A DNA stretch of 64,000 nt from Anaerolineaceae bacterium (lineage in GTDB: Bacteria; Chloroflexota; Anaerolineae; Aggregatilineales; Phototrophicaceae): assembly GCA_002699585.1 (NCBI GenBank), contig PABP01000011.1:62001-126000 (forward strand), given 5' to 3'. This document shows, in pieces, positions 1 through 7,987 of the stretch. The notes under the pieces are model-generated. The model was not told the DNA's origin, did not search any database, and worked only from the letters and a program-made list of their open reading frames with translations. Positions within the stretch are counted from its first letter, which is position 1. Each line of letters begins with the position of its first letter. Made by a program: the position numbers and the translations under genes.

Positions 1-99
1 TCATAGGGTTGGTTAAGATAATGGTCCTCCGCTTTATTATCTAAATGCGTTAATCTAGTGCATATTACTTGATGAGCAGCTCATATCGGATGAAATAAC

Positions 100-1908
100 T
101 TGCGAGAAAATCCAAGGACTCGTTGGCGTTGGGGACGTTGGCTGGTTGTCATTGTTTTGGTATTTATCCTCCTGTTGGGCCTTGATCTGGCGAGCCACGG
201 GTTGGCTTGGCGCATTTTTTGGTCGCAAACCGGCGAGGAACAACCCCTCGGCCAGCTCCAGGGCATGGTTGAATTGGGCAGCAATCTGTTGCGTGCCCAA
301 CCGGAAACCGATCCAATCCAGCCGATCCAATACACGGCAGATGTCCCCTATGGCATCAACGTCTTTTTGCAAAAAGAGGTCGAAGAACCCAAGCTTCGTG
401 CCATGCTGGGGATGATCCGCGATGCGGGTTTCGTGTGGCTGCGGCAGGAATTTACCTGGGAAGATTTGGAAGTTGATGGGCGCGGCCAGTTCACCGATAC
501 GCGCAATGATCGCAATGGTGACGGCGTGATCGATGAAGCCGATACCATCGACGCCTGGGCCAAATACGACCGTATCGTCGATCTTGTGGAAGAATACGGC
601 CTCAAGATGATGGTGCGCCTCAGCAATCCGCCGCCCTGGTCGCGGGCTGATAACGAAAGCACCACGCCCCAGGCCCCGCCGGATGATTATCAGGATTTTG
701 TGAATTACGCGGTGGCTGTCGCGGAGCGCTACAAAGGGCGCATCCAGCATTATCAGGTATGGAACGAGCCGAACATCTACCCGGAATGGGGCAATGACTT
801 CGCGGACGCAGCCGCGTATACCGATATGCTGTGCCGTACCTATGAGGCCCTCAAGGCTGTTGACCCGAATATTGTGGTCATCAGCGCGGCGATTGCGCCC
901 ACGATTTCCCTGGATGGCCTTTATGGCTATCAGGATGTCATCTATTTACAGAATATGTATGATGCCGGGGCAGGCGACTGCTTCGATGTGTTGGCGGCCC
1001 AGGGATACGGTTTGCGCAGTGGCCCGACTGACCGCCGCCTGAGCATCACCCAGGTGAACTATCAGCGGCATGTGTTATATCGTGATGTGATGGTCGCCAA
1101 CGGCGATGGCGATAAGTCGATCTGGCTGAGCGAAATGGGCTGGAACGCTATCCTCGATGCTGAGTTACCCGCTGACCAGATCACGCAGTATGGCGAGTAC
1201 GGCCTCAATACGCAGGATGAGGCCGCTCGTTGGACGCCCCTGGCCTACCAGCGCGCCGCCGAAGATTGGCCCTGGATCGGTCAGATTGATTACTGGTTCT
1301 TCACACGGCCAGACCCCTTTGAAGCCGATCAAGCCTTTTATTACTTCCGCATGGTGGAGCCGGATTATAGCCCCGAGGACCCGACTTTTACGCCGCTGCC
1401 TGTTTACGAAACCATGCGCGACTACATTGCCTATCAAACAGAAAACCCGGTGCTGTATCGCGGCGTGCATCAGGCGGAAAGTTGGGAAGTCGTTACTGAG
1501 GGCGAACTACCTGATCCGACGCTGGGCGTGCTAGAAACAGCCGAGGGTGCCCAGTTCAATGAGGCGGTCAGTACGCGCATCACGACCTTTACAACCTTCG
1601 GCACAGAAACGCGCTTGCGTATCAAGGCTGACGTTGGCCCCGTCACGATTCTAGTCGATGGTGAACGGGCTATTGAGGTAAATACCAGCGATGCGTGGCA
1701 AGAGATCACGCCAGTGTATAGCGTCCTGCCGGAAGAGCATAGCTTCAGGATAGGGACGCTGCGACATAATTACCTGATTGATAGCATCACAGTCGATAAC
1801 CGTATCTGGTGGAATATCGCGCCCTTCATCATTACGGGTGTGGCTCTGCTGGTGATCTTGCTGGCGACTGCGGTCTGGGCATGGCAGCGACGGACCCCGC
1901 TGCGCTAA
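100..1908 (+). CDS. Membrane-anchored clan A glycoside hydrolase (GH39/GH5-like)
   Basis: Probably cleaves a polysaccharide or oligosaccharide outside the membrane; the substrate cannot be read from the sequence. It has an N-terminal hydrophobic segment (about residues 12-34), a TIM-barrel-like body, a C-terminal beta region (about 430-565) and a final membrane helix (about 572-595) ending in basic residues. The motif VWNEPN puts the likely acid/base at Glu223, and WLSEMGW puts the likely nucleophile at Glu345, the two-glutamate layout of clan A retaining glycosidases. The start is TTG at 100: an in-frame stop lies at 91-93 and later ATGs would lose the first helix. The Shine-Dalgarno is weak. 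Having a helix at both ends suggests the enzyme stays on the cell surface. The family is inferred from motifs only. Confidence 0.75.
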   Translation: MRENPRTRWRWGRWLVVIVLVFILLLGLDLASHGLAWRIFWSQTGEEQPLGQLQGMVELGSNLLRAQPETDPIQPIQYTADVPYGINVFLQKEVEEPKLRAMLGMIRDAGFVWLRQEFTWEDLEVDGRGQFTDTRNDRNGDGVIDEADTIDAWAKYDRIVDLVEEYGLKMMVRLSNPPPWSRADNESTTPQAPPDDYQDFVNYAVAVAERYKGRIQHYQVWNEPNIYPEWGNDFADAAAYTDMLCRTYEALKAVDPNIVVISAAIAPTISLDGLYGYQDVIYLQNMYDAGAGDCFDVLAAQGYGLRSGPTDRRLSITQVNYQRHVLYRDVMVANGDGDKSIWLSEMGWNAILDAELPADQITQYGEYGLNTQDEAARWTPLAYQRAAEDWPWIGQIDYWFFTRPDPFEADQAFYYFRMVEPDYSPEDPTFTPLPVYETMRDYIAYQTENPVLYRGVHQAESWEVVTEGELPDPTLGVLETAEGAQFNEAVSTRITTFTTFGTETRLRIKADVGPVTILVDGERAIEVNTSDAWQEITPVYSVLPEEHSFRIGTLRHNYLIDSITVDNRIWWNIAPFIITGVALLVILLATAVWAWQRRTPLR

Positions 1909-1928
1909 CATCGACACATCGTTGCGTG

Positions 1929-2816
1929 CTACTGGCCCTCAAAATCGGGATCGTCGCCGGTGACGAAGAACTCGTAGCGGTTGGGGTTGTGCTCGTCAAG
2001 CCAGGTATCGCACATCTGGATGAGCGTCTGGCCGAAGCCGTTTAGGTAAGCCAGAATCTCGCTGGCGTCTTCTGTCGGCTGGTTGATGAAGTGGCCCATT
2101 TGTCCGATTTCGTCGGCATATTGCGGATAGGCTTTGGCAAAAGCTGGGACGCACAGAGCGACATCGCGCGTGTAATGGGCGTTGTCAGCCAATGTCAGGC
2201 TGAAGCCAGTGCGGGCCATATGCTTACAGACCTGCTTGCATTGGTTGCGGACCTCATCTGGGAAAGGGGCATCTTGCAGCACATCGATAGTCCCTTCGAT
2301 ATCTTCTTGCATGAACAAAATGTCCTCGTTGGCGATGGCCAGCCGCGTCGTGCGATCATTGAGGTTGTAATCCGGCAGTTCCGGCCCAAGGTCACTACCC
2401 CATACACAGGCCGTCTGCGTTTTGATGATGAAGGCCCCCGGTGAAAACTCTTCCGGGTCGCGTAGGACGTACCCATAGGGCCACAAGCTCATCTCGACAT
2501 CGCTAACAACCCCCTTGTGCTTGCGCTTGAGGTCATCTTCCGCATGGTATAGCCAATCCTGCATCACCAACTCTGGATCGAGCATTTCTTCCAGCACGGC
2601 AAAGCTGTCGATGTCGCTGCTGCCGACCTCGGCCAGTCCACGCGCGACTGACGCCATAATATAAACGCTGTGGATATCTTTGCCGATGTTATCGGTATAT
2701 GCAGCGACAACATCGTGCACAATCGCATCAAACGGCGGCTTGATGTTCTGAATATCGGCGTCGTTGAGCAGATTGCCCTGGGCGTCGGTGCGCCAGTAGC
2801 GGCTTTCTCTAGGCAT
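1929..2816 (-). CDS. Nucleotidyltransferase-fold protein
   Basis: The N-terminal third carries a Pol-beta-type nucleotidyltransferase signature: about residues 50-75 read ASVARGLAEVGSSDIDSF, with D-x-D metal ligands preceded by a small-residue turn. The remaining two thirds are probably helical and unrecognised. The usual glycine of the GS motif is alanine here, so substrate and activity are uncertain. The gene converges on the upstream glycosidase with 20 bases between stops and has no obvious operon partner. Proteins of this kind include antibiotic and tRNA nucleotidyltransferases and uncharacterised stand-alone forms; I cannot choose between them. Confidence 0.6.
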   Translation of the reverse strand: MPRESRYWRTDAQGNLLNDADIQNIKPPFDAIVHDVVAAYTDNIGKDIHSVYIMASVARGLAEVGSSDIDSFAVLEEMLDPELVMQDWLYHAEDDLKRKHKGVVSDVEMSLWPYGYVLRDPEEFSPGAFIIKTQTACVWGSDLGPELPDYNLNDRTTRLAIANEDILFMQEDIEGTIDVLQDAPFPDEVRNQCKQVCKHMARTGFSLTLADNAHYTRDVALCVPAFAKAYPQYADEIGQMGHFINQPTEDASEILAYLNGFGQTLIQMCDTWLDEHNPNRYEFFVTGDDPDFEGQ

Positions 2817-2871
2817 AAGGCGATGTCCGTTTCTATGCAGTTAGGCAGATGATGAAGTCAGTATACGCAAA

Positions 2872-2934
2872 CAGGGCCTGGATATACCAGACCCTGCGCT
2901 GATGCCAGATGTGAGGTCACTGTAAATGTGACCT
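2872..2934 (-). terminator. Two adjacent hairpins downstream of the cyclophilin gene
   Basis: Two inverted repeats follow the stop of the minus-strand cyclophilin gene. One is aggtcac/gtgacct at 2914-2934 with a 7-base loop. The other has 10-base arms with one mismatch at 2872-2881 and 2887-2896. Neither is followed by a strong U-tract, so termination is only likely. Confidence 0.45.
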
Positions 2935-2943
2935 GCGATCTAT

Positions 2944-4188
2944 TTAGCGTTCGCTGCTGTAGACATCCACGAGGAATGACTCAAACAGTTGGATGAACTG
3001 CTCACCGAGGATACGGTCGAGCGGGTACTGTTCAGCCAGTTCGGCGATGAAGCTGCTGTCCATGCGCACCAGGTAACGACCGCGCTGTAAGTAAACGCGC
3101 GTATCGACTGCATCGGCACCGGAGCAGTCGGTCGCGGCACGGCTGAATTGCAACAGGCCGGAGGTATTGTCTTCAACCTTCTCGAAACCATCGGCTGTAT
3201 TGACTTCATCGAGGATGCCGCTGTTCAGGACAGCGCTCGCGCCTTCGGCGGTTTCAAAAGCATCGGTCGTGTACTGTACGAAGTCGAAGCCATAATCGGC
3301 GACGCATTCGCTGTTGTTGAGCTTAACCAGATGACGGAAGTTGAAGCCGTTTTCTTCCAGGGCGGCGCTGTAGTCTTCCTGGACTGATTCCGGGGCTGCT
3401 GCAACGACGTCTTCGGCTGTCAATGAGCCAGAAACTTCAGTGTCGTAAGTCAGACCAAGTTGAGCTTCCGCATCACCCAGCAGGGACATAGCTTCTTCCA
3501 TCTCTTCGACAGTGGCAGGTGCGGCACTTTCCGGTAGCTCAATGTCGAGCGTAGCCGGGTCGGTCACAATAATGACCGTATCGAGGGCATCGCCTTCGCC
3601 TTCGGGTTCGGCTTGCGGGTCACGCAGGGTGAGCGCTTCGGCATTGTCCAACCCGTCGACGACGTCACCAAAGATGGTGTGAGCGTAGTTCAGCCAGTCA
3701 GTGGCGTCATAGGTGATGAAGAATTGGCTGCCATTGGTCCCAGCACCAGCATTGGCCATCGCCAACAACCCGGCGCGGTCAAAGGTCAGGAAGCCCAGGA
3801 ATTCATCGGCGAACTGGTAGCCAGGGCCACCTGCGCCGGTCCCGGTGGGGTCACCAGCCTGGGCCATAAAGCCTTCCATCACGCGGTGGAAAGTCGTGTT
3901 GTTGTAATAACCTTCTTGGGCCAAAAAGACGAAGTTGTTCACCGTCAGTGGGGTGAGGTCTTCATAGAGGTCGACGGTAATTGGGCCAGCTTCTGTACAG
4001 ATCACGGCCAGATAATCGACACCGTCTTCAAGGACGTCTTCTGGCTGCGCATATTCGCGGGTAGCCGGTTCTTCTGCGGGGGTAGCTGCCTCACACAGGG
4101 CTTCCGGGGTCTGCGCATCCTGGGCAAAAACGGTCGCGCTCATCAACAAGACGAGGGCCGTTACGATGCCCCAACGAGTCCATTTCAT
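2944..4188 (-). CDS. Secreted cyclophilin-type peptidyl-prolyl isomerase with extra C-terminal domain
   Basis: Catalyses cis-trans isomerisation of prolyl bonds in exported proteins. A signal peptide (about residues 1-23, ending ATVFAQ) is followed by a short acidic linker and a cyclophilin domain at about 60-212. Expected active-site residues are visible: FHRV (Arg102), GFMAQAGD (Phe107, Gln110), the AGTNGSQFFI strand, and a WLNYAHTIFG segment with the ligand-binding tryptophan. Residues 213-414 form a second domain I do not recognise, with two cysteines (near ECVADYGF and DCSGAD) that might pair. Most bacterial cyclophilins are under 250 residues, so this extension is the odd part. The gene stands alone with its own leader. 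Confidence 0.85.
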   Translation of the reverse strand: MKWTRWGIVTALVLLMSATVFAQDAQTPEALCEAATPAEEPATREYAQPEDVLEDGVDYLAVICTEAGPITVDLYEDLTPLTVNNFVFLAQEGYYNNTTFHRVMEGFMAQAGDPTGTGAGGPGYQFADEFLGFLTFDRAGLLAMANAGAGTNGSQFFITYDATDWLNYAHTIFGDVVDGLDNAEALTLRDPQAEPEGEGDALDTVIIVTDPATLDIELPESAAPATVEEMEEAMSLLGDAEAQLGLTYDTEVSGSLTAEDVVAAAPESVQEDYSAALEENGFNFRHLVKLNNSECVADYGFDFVQYTTDAFETAEGASAVLNSGILDEVNTADGFEKVEDNTSGLLQFSRAATDCSGADAVDTRVYLQRGRYLVRMDSSFIAELAEQYPLDRILGEQFIQLFESFLVDVYSSER

Positions 4189-4692
4189 GTGGAATTCCTT
4201 TACTATTTAGTGGTCAGGTTGCCCGTCAGGTCGGGCAAACGCACTCAGTATAGCGGAAAGGTGTTAATTTTCTGTGGTGGATATGCTCCCAAGGGGCGAC
4301 TTTAGCGCTAGTTTGATGCGATGCTCATGAATAGCTAAATCGAATAGCGAAGACGGATAGCGAAAATAGCGGTAAAAGCACTGGCAGAAAAGGATGTCGG
4401 GAATGAATCAGGGGAAGATATAACAAAACGGTGTTGGCAAGTATGGCGTGGGGACGGTACCCGCCAACACCTAAGGATATAGGCTGTTTCACCACACACC
4501 ACGGGGAAGCATGGTTTAGGTATGTGTGGTCACAATCCCCCTTATCCTACATGCCCGTATTAAACCACATATTACTTAAAGAAGGGAGTCGTTTTATGCG
4601 TTTTTTGCACTTTTTTAATAAATGGCTATTTTTTGTGGCAGGGTGTGCGACAATGTAAGATAGATCAACATCAAAGCTTGAGGAGCGTCTGC
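4189..4692. promoter_or_regulatory. 504-bp intergenic region with two structured inverted repeats
   Basis: This gap separates the divergent cyclophilin gene and the PPC gene at 4693. On the plus strand it holds two inverted repeats with equal spacing: ggtgttggc (4430-4438) with gccaacacc (4463-4471), and accacaca (4491-4498) with tgtgtggt (4523-4530), each with a 24-base loop. A 20-codon ORF with a good ribosome binding site follows at 4596. On the cyclophilin side a 7-base-arm hairpin (ttgcccg/cgggcaa, 4219-4238) sits in its leader. No known riboswitch class was recognised. The region probably carries promoters and a folded leader. Confidence 0.45.
4596..4658 (+). CDS. Possible 20-aa leader or micro-lipoprotein
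   Basis: A short ORF starting at ATG 4596 is preceded by AAGGGAG at good spacing and encodes a hydrophobic peptide ending FFVAGCATM. It resembles a lipoprotein signal with a lipobox-like VAGC, but almost nothing follows the cysteine. It sits between two stem-loops and the PPC gene at 4693, so it may be a leader peptide. Three runs of six or more T lie inside it. Coding status is unproven; it could be chance. Confidence 0.3.
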   Translation: MRFLHFFNKWLFFVAGCATM

Positions 4693-5703
4693 ATGCGAGG
4701 GTTGCGAGTTGCCTGGAAAGTGCTTTATCTACTGGGTTTGATGACCCTTTTTGTGTGGCCAGTTGCTGCTCAACAAACGCTAACGCCCGGTCAGGTGCTT
4801 ACTGGCAATACCAATGCCGCCGTGACCTATCCGTTGCCGATGCAGCAGGGCGATGCTGTCACCCTGACAGCGCGTTCTGAAGCGTTTGATACCTACCTGG
4901 AAGTCCGTGATAACGCGGGCAACATCCTGGCAGAAGACGACGATGGCGCAGGTGGGTTAGACAGCCAATTGACTTTCGTCGCGGCGCAAACAGCCACCTA
5001 CAGCGTGACTATCAGCGCCGCTTTTGGCGACCCCAGCGGGCCTTATTCGATTGAAGTTGAGAATGTTAGCCTGCAACTCATGACTTATGGTGACAGTTTC
5101 CAGATCCAACCGGATGGGGGGCAGGCGTATTACCTGGGCTTTGAGGCGACGGCTGGTGATGTGGTCAATATTTTTGCGGCCAGTGCGCAGGATACCCGTC
5201 TGCGTGTCAGCACAGTAACAGATCAGGAAATTGCCATTGATGATGACGATGGCCCCGGAACCGATCCCTATATTCGGCGGCTGTACATCCCGGAAAGTGG
5301 CCTCTATCGCCTGACGGTGGAAACTCTGTTTGACGACCCACTGCTCAGCCAGGTTGACTTGACGTTGCAGCAGACCGAGGCGCTTGTCATTGGCGCCGAC
5401 GCTGTCGAAATTGAGTTGGGTGCAGCACACGACGTTGAGATGTTGACGCTAGATGCGGTCGCTGGCCAACGTTATCAACTGAATATCGTCACCAATGCGC
5501 CTGATGTACCCCTTTCTGTAGAAGTGACGCAGCCAGATGAATTGCTCGCATTGGCGTACTACAATGCTCAATTCCTGGATGAAGTCAGCGTGGTATTTTC
5601 GCTGGAAGTTGGCGGATTAACGCACATCGTCATTGATAGCCCAACTGACGAAGCCAACAGCCAACCGAATGTCCTAAGCGTCAGTTTGCAAGCCGTTCCT
5701 TGA
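4693..5703 (+). CDS. Secreted PPC-type beta-domain protein
   Basis: The product is 336 residues with a signal peptide ending WPVAAQ. At least two repeats of the pre-peptidase C-terminal (PPC) type follow, at about 25-125 and 125-235, each with the pattern Phe-Asp-Thr-x-Leu, an Asp-Asp-Asp-rich turn and a T-Y-x-V-x strand. A less regular beta region follows to the end. PPC domains usually accompany secreted enzymes, but there is no enzymatic domain here, so a cell-wall or adhesive role is an inference. The start at 4693 has AGGAG seven bases upstream; an upstream in-frame ATG at 4633 lacks a site and would bury the signal peptide. It ends in a strong terminator, so it is probably monocistronic. 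Confidence 0.7.
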   Translation: MRGLRVAWKVLYLLGLMTLFVWPVAAQQTLTPGQVLTGNTNAAVTYPLPMQQGDAVTLTARSEAFDTYLEVRDNAGNILAEDDDGAGGLDSQLTFVAAQTATYSVTISAAFGDPSGPYSIEVENVSLQLMTYGDSFQIQPDGGQAYYLGFEATAGDVVNIFAASAQDTRLRVSTVTDQEIAIDDDDGPGTDPYIRRLYIPESGLYRLTVETLFDDPLLSQVDLTLQQTEALVIGADAVEIELGAAHDVEMLTLDAVAGQRYQLNIVTNAPDVPLSVEVTQPDELLALAYYNAQFLDEVSVVFSLEVGGLTHIVIDSPTDEANSQPNVLSVSLQAVP

Positions 5704-5735
5704 TCCCCTGTTCACAGATAGAACTCACATTGCAG

Positions 5736-5764
5736 GGGTCGCCTATGTAGGCGGCCCTTTTTTG
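5736..5764 (+). terminator. Rho-independent terminator
   Basis: The stem gggtcgcc (5736-5743) pairs with ggcggccc (5750-5757), with one G-U pair and a 6-base loop. A run of six T follows. It lies 32 bases after the stop of the PPC gene. Confidence 0.85.
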
Positions 5765-5834
5765 TTACGTTCTTACGCAATAAAGGGGCTTTGAATCCGC
5801 AAAAACCTTAGCCCAGGTTAAGCCCTGGTTTGGA

Positions 5835-5867
5835 CAATTGAACACGTTTTTTACGATTCAATTGACG
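5835..5867 (+). promoter_or_regulatory. Inverted repeat overlapping a possible -35 box
   Basis: caattgaa (5835-5842) and ttcaattg (5857-5864) form a perfect 8-base inverted repeat with a 14-base spacer. It overlaps TTGACG (5862-5867), a possible -35 element about 80 bases upstream of the PPC-repeat gene. This is the layout of a repressor operator; no regulator gene is adjacent. Confidence 0.35.
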
Positions 5868-5946
5868 CTATTCTAAAATAATTGATGTATGCTGAAGATG
5901 TATATTTTTCTCAACGCTGTAAACCACTCACATGGAGGAGTACAGT

Positions 5947-7698
5947 ATGCGGCTCATGAAGAGCTTTTTAATTATGATGATTTTACTGATGGGCGTCGTC
6001 ACGGCCTTTGCACAGCAAGAACTTGTGCTAGGTGATACGTTGACGGTCGATGCCAGTGGTACGGAAATGGAATTTGAGTTTGGTGCCTTCGCAGGTGACG
6101 AACTCATTATTAGCGCGACATCTGATGATTTTGATACGCTCATTACCGTTTTGGACGATCAAGGCAACGTCATCGACAGCGATGACGACAGTGGTGAACG
6201 CTTCAACTCAGAGTTGGCGTTTACTTCCCCGGCAGATGCCACCTATACGGTCGTTGTCAGCGATGCCTTTGGCCAGGAATTGACAGGTACGGTTGACGTC
6301 AGCCTGTTGCTGCCCTCGGCTCTCCTACAAGACCCGGTTGTTGAAGCCACGATGGAAACTGAAACCATAGAAGCTACCCCGGAGTCATCGGCTGAGTGTG
6401 TCGAAACCACAGGTGACGACACAATTGGGGTTGGCGAATGCTATACAGGCGTCGCCGATGATGCCAATGCAACCTATTCCCTCGACCTGGCTGCGGGTGA
6501 GGCTGTTCAGATTACGGCGGAATCTGATGAATTTGACACATACCTCGAACTGGTCGACGGTAATGGGCTGGTCGTTGCGGAAGACGACGATAGTGCTGGT
6601 GACCTGAATTCCCAGATCGATTTTACCGCGCCTGAAGATGGCACCTATGATATTGTCGTTCGCGGCGCATTTGATCGCAACGCCGATGGTGCCTACACTG
6701 TGACAGTGATCAGTGCGGATGCGGTGGCTAGCTCTTCCGAGGCCAGCACGGGCAGCGCCATTGAACCCGGCATGGACGTCGAAGGAACCTACAACGGCGA
6801 ATACATCGACTACAGCTTTAATGCCCAGGCGGGCACGATGTATAGCATCACCCTATCCTCGCCGGACTTCGACACCTACCTTGAGCTGTATGATGCCAAT
6901 GATAATTACGTCGCTGAAGACGATGATGGCGCCGATACAGGGACCGATTCTCGCTTAAGCTTTAGCCCGACGACCACAGGCACCTACATTATCAAGGTGC
7001 GTAGCTTTGGCATGTCGGGTTCCGGGGCATATACTCTCAGCCTATCCACTGTCCAGGCTGTGGCCCTGACCGTTGACGAACCCTACACCGTAGAAGCGGG
7101 TTCCGATGAGCGTGTCTTCACGTTTGAAGCCAATGCCGACCAGGTTTATGACCTGTACGCTCTGAGCGCAGGTGAAGATGACCTCTATATGACGCTTTAC
7201 GACCCGAGTGGCTCTGAAATCTCATACGACGATGACAATGGCTACCAGTCGAACCCCTTCTTCCGTGCGCTCAACCTGCCGGAAGATGGCACCTATCGCG
7301 TTGAGGTTAGCTCCTACTCAGATTCGGAATTAACCAGCGACTTTACCGTCTACCTGGAAGAGACTGAGCGGCTGTTCATCGATGATGAGCCGACCAGTTT
7401 CTCCGTTGGTGACCGTTCTGATGTCGAAGTGGTTGCCTTTGATGTGAAAGCGGGCGAAACCTATCGCCTGGTGCTGGAAGTTGACCGTGATGACCTGTAT
7501 GTCTATGGTGATATGCTGCAACCGGAAGAAAGCGGCATGAGTTATAGTGTGGCATCTTTCAGCCTGAATAATGTGCGTCGCGGTGTCTTTGATCTGGATG
7601 CTGAATACAATGGCCTGATGCGTGTGGTCATCGACTTCAGCCTGTACAACGAAAGCGCCAATGCGACCGTCAGCGTCACCCGCGTGACTGAAGAATAA
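5947..7698 (+). CDS. Secreted protein with four PPC-type repeats
   Basis: The product is 583 residues with a signal peptide ending TAFAQ. Four PPC-like beta domains follow, at about 22-120, 150-250, 265-370 and 375-475, then an unrecognised beta region. Each repeat carries a D-T-L/Y-x-x-x-D strand, an acidic DDD turn typical of a calcium site, and a GTY-x-V strand. A threonine- and glutamate-rich linker (about 120-150) separates the first two. No catalytic domain is seen, so a structural, adhesive or matrix role is inferred. Start: GGAGGAG lies just before ATG 5947, whereas the in-frame ATG at 5932 overlaps that site. The gene is a close relative of its upstream neighbour, and both end in their own terminators. 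Confidence 0.75.
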   Translation: MRLMKSFLIMMILLMGVVTAFAQQELVLGDTLTVDASGTEMEFEFGAFAGDELIISATSDDFDTLITVLDDQGNVIDSDDDSGERFNSELAFTSPADATYTVVVSDAFGQELTGTVDVSLLLPSALLQDPVVEATMETETIEATPESSAECVETTGDDTIGVGECYTGVADDANATYSLDLAAGEAVQITAESDEFDTYLELVDGNGLVVAEDDDSAGDLNSQIDFTAPEDGTYDIVVRGAFDRNADGAYTVTVISADAVASSSEASTGSAIEPGMDVEGTYNGEYIDYSFNAQAGTMYSITLSSPDFDTYLELYDANDNYVAEDDDGADTGTDSRLSFSPTTTGTYIIKVRSFGMSGSGAYTLSLSTVQAVALTVDEPYTVEAGSDERVFTFEANADQVYDLYALSAGEDDLYMTLYDPSGSEISYDDDNGYQSNPFFRALNLPEDGTYRVEVSSYSDSELTSDFTVYLEETERLFIDDEPTSFSVGDRSDVEVVAFDVKAGETYRLVLEVDRDDLYVYGDMLQPEESGMSYSVASFSLNNVRRGVFDLDAEYNGLMRVVIDFSLYNESANATVSVTRVTEE

Positions 7699-7717
7699 TT
7701 ACACTCAAAACTATTTG

Positions 7718-7757
7718 CAGGGCGTTCCCCATAGTGGGGCGCCCTGTTCGCTTTTTG
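7718..7757 (+). terminator. Rho-independent terminator
   Basis: A long near-perfect hairpin pairs the arm at 7718-7730 (cagggcg...cccc) with the arm at 7735-7746 (tgggg...gccctg) around an atag loop. A T-run follows a few bases later at 7752. It terminates the four-repeat PPC gene. Confidence 0.8.
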
Positions 7758-7987
7758 CCAGCATCGCCCGCTATACGTCATGCCTACGCTGCATGTAGAT
7801 AAGCCGCGTTTTCATCCAGGGATTACGTGCTCTTAATGATGGGCATCTATGCTGGATGGGAACCTGACTGCGTTTTTATACGTATAGCTATTGATGTGTT
7901 GTTAGCCATTGTTGACTTCGGCAGCCGCCCATACGTCGGCTGCTGTTTAGATGAATAATCATCCCCCTACTAGAAAGGACCCTTTTG

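Noticed and set aside
1-99. A gene or RNA at the very start
   Set aside because: The first 99 bases show no ORF, hairpin or promoter I could support. They are probably the upstream region of the glycosidase.
55-750. 231-codon minus-strand ORF
   Set aside because: It is antisense to the glycosidase, whose NEP and SEMGW motifs and membrane segments make the plus strand clearly coding.
4431-4595. Upstream extension of the 20-codon ORF to 75 codons
   Set aside because: It runs through both hairpins, has no ribosome site at its start, and its sequence looks random. Only the 4596 start has support.
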